From contig NZ_RBWS01000001.1 in NCBI RefSeq assembly GCF_003627955.1, forward strand, positions 434,001 to 498,000: a stretch of DNA of 64,000 nucleotides, read 5' to 3'. The notes below the pieces were generated by a model. It was not told where the DNA came from. It did not search any database and saw only the letters and a list, made by a program, of their open reading frames with translations. This document shows positions 63,090-64,000 of the stretch, in pieces. How positions within the stretch are numbered: position 1 is the first letter of the stretch; each line of letters begins with the position of its first letter. A program made the position numbers and the translations under genes. Origin of the DNA: Sphingobacterium puteale. GTDB lineage: Bacteria; Bacteroidota; Bacteroidia; Sphingobacteriales; Sphingobacteriaceae.

Positions 63090-63153
63090 AACAGTCCATT
63101 TTTTCAGAAAAATAAAGAACTGCTTATCTATTTTTCTGAAAAAATGGACTGTT
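63090..63153. repeat. 25-bp perfect inverted repeat downstream of dnaK
   Basis: Arms 63090-63114 and 63129-63153, 14-nt spacer. It abuts the stop codon of the minus-strand gene at 63155. Outer part is GC-balanced (AACAGTCCAT), inner part AT-rich. Confidence 0.7.
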
Positions 63154-63154
63154 A

Positions 63155-63832
63155 CTATTTACGATAATGGCTCAATATACCTTTGTCCAGTGTCGCCCAG
63201 ATTCCCGCTGGCATAGCTGCTTTTTTCAACGCATTGTTTGTCCAGGTATTACAGGAATAGAACATGCTATAAGCACCCTTCGCTTCGTAAAAGGCATCTG
63301 CATCGTCATACTGTGCATCTGTCTCGACCAATATGGGTTTACCTTCACGAAAATCCAAAGAGCCATAGATGTACTTTACCAATGCGCGATATTGTTCCTC
63401 ACTTATTTTATACCCAAAACACAACTCATTTTCTTGCATGGCATTATAGTAGGTGACATGTATTGCTGATTGGCCCAATCCAAAGGCTGCCACAAAAGCC
63501 GTAGATGCCTTAAGGTCTTTCCATTCTGGTGTATCTAAATAAAAACCCTTATCCCCCCAACCTATCCCCATATACTGATAGCCTGTTTTTTTACTGACCG
63601 TATTGGCATAAGGAAACACATTGGACCAATCCAGCTCTTTCATAACGACCGGCAACACAATATCCGTGTGTACACCATTGGATTTGACAAACACCTGAAT
63701 GGTCTGATCTGTAGAAATCTCTTTAGATGATGCGGAGAGTCGGGACAGACAATACTCAGCAACAATATATAAAACACAAAACCCTATAATTCCTAAAATA
63801 ATGTATCCTAACACCTTAAGTATTTTTTTCAT
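63155..63832 (-). CDS. DUF2459/TIGR02117-family protein
   Basis: 225 residues with an N-terminal TM or signal anchor (VLGYIILGIIGFCVLYIVAE). Family blocks: VFVKSNGVHTDIVLPVV, YMGIGWGDKGFYLDTPEW, FGLGQSAIHVTYY, YGSLDFREGKPILVETDAQY and MFYSCNTWTNNALKKAAMPA (conserved Cys). Small-molecule hydrolase or papain-like fold is suggested by the conserved Cys and His but not shown. Predicted inner-membrane/periplasmic. Confidence 0.85.
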   Translation of the reverse strand: MKKILKVLGYIILGIIGFCVLYIVAEYCLSRLSASSKEISTDQTIQVFVKSNGVHTDIVLPVVMKELDWSNVFPYANTVSKKTGYQYMGIGWGDKGFYLDTPEWKDLKASTAFVAAFGLGQSAIHVTYYNAMQENELCFGYKISEEQYRALVKYIYGSLDFREGKPILVETDAQYDDADAFYEAKGAYSMFYSCNTWTNNALKKAAMPAGIWATLDKGILSHYRK

Positions 63833-63950
63833 TTAAATCATTCATTTTTTATCATAATCCAACATGTGGGTATAATCTTGGCCACCCCAATTCTTCCATT
63901 TCCTACAACACGACTGCCATTCGCAACATCTGCTCGATTAGGCACAAAAA

Positions 63951-63976
63951 AACCTGTATTGTTGCCAACACAGGTT
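63951..63976 (-). terminator. Terminator of a gene beyond the right edge
   Basis: AACCTGT/ACAGGTT stem with an A-rich left side that is T7 on the minus strand; it would end a minus-strand gene located to the right of the window. Confidence 0.6.
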
Positions 63977-64000
63977 CAATATAAGCTATTTCTGCTAGCT

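Overview
The window comes from a Bacteroidota chromosome, most likely a Sphingobacterium or close Sphingobacteriaceae relative. The pointers are SusC/SusD-type transport genes, many lipoproteins with Bacteroidota-style signals, GLPGLI, DUF3127, DUF4959/DUF5126/DUF5000 and PCMD families, repeated -7 boxes of the form TAnnTTTG, almost no Shine-Dalgarno signals, and a moderate to low G+C content. The genus is an inference from protein flavour only. No tRNA, rRNA, CRISPR array, transposase or phage gene was seen.

Positions 1-20700 are mostly ordinary core genome: the 3' end of uvrA, mutL, an active rhomboid followed by a rhomboid lacking catalytic residues, two exo/endonuclease/phosphatase proteins, a C-terminal processing protease, fumarase, an MFS exporter, an acyltransferase, an NlpE-like lipoprotein, a DUF3127 protein with an SSB-like acidic tip, a 23S rRNA methyltransferase-like gene, an HD hydrolase, a glycerophosphodiesterase, DUF4197, peptidase T and a nitroreductase.

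Positions 20876-39372 form the main accessory region. A minus-strand run (AGE-type epimerase, sugar permease, SusC, SusD, two discoidin-type lipoproteins, three DUF4855-like proteins, an unrecognised lipoprotein, a DUF1080 protein and a secreted ADP-ribosylglycohydrolase-family protein) faces a divergent ROK repressor. It has the layout of a polysaccharide utilisation locus but no glycoside hydrolase family I can name. A perfect 50-bp palindrome lies between the ROK gene and the epimerase, and a 15-nt copy of its half-site lies upstream of susC, so one regulator probably controls both promoters.

Positions 39441-45445 hold a sigma/anti-sigma pair, a large TonB-dependent receptor preceded by a 35-codon leader ORF ending in Cys-Cys-stop and a terminator (a likely attenuator), and a YeiH-family transporter. 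Positions 45567-52010 are a fatty-acid beta-oxidation operon (MarR regulator, FadB/J-like fusion, thiolase, acyl-CoA dehydrogenase) with a small four-helix-bundle gene and flanking inverted repeats inserted between two of its genes.

Positions 52287-64000 carry an IPNS-like dioxygenase, a PCMD lipoprotein/outer-membrane pair, a YjbR protein, an ankyrin protein, a thioredoxin-like protein, an outer-membrane barrel/GLPGLI pair, dnaK and a DUF2459-like protein. Many convergent and tandem gene ends are marked by clear hairpin terminators.
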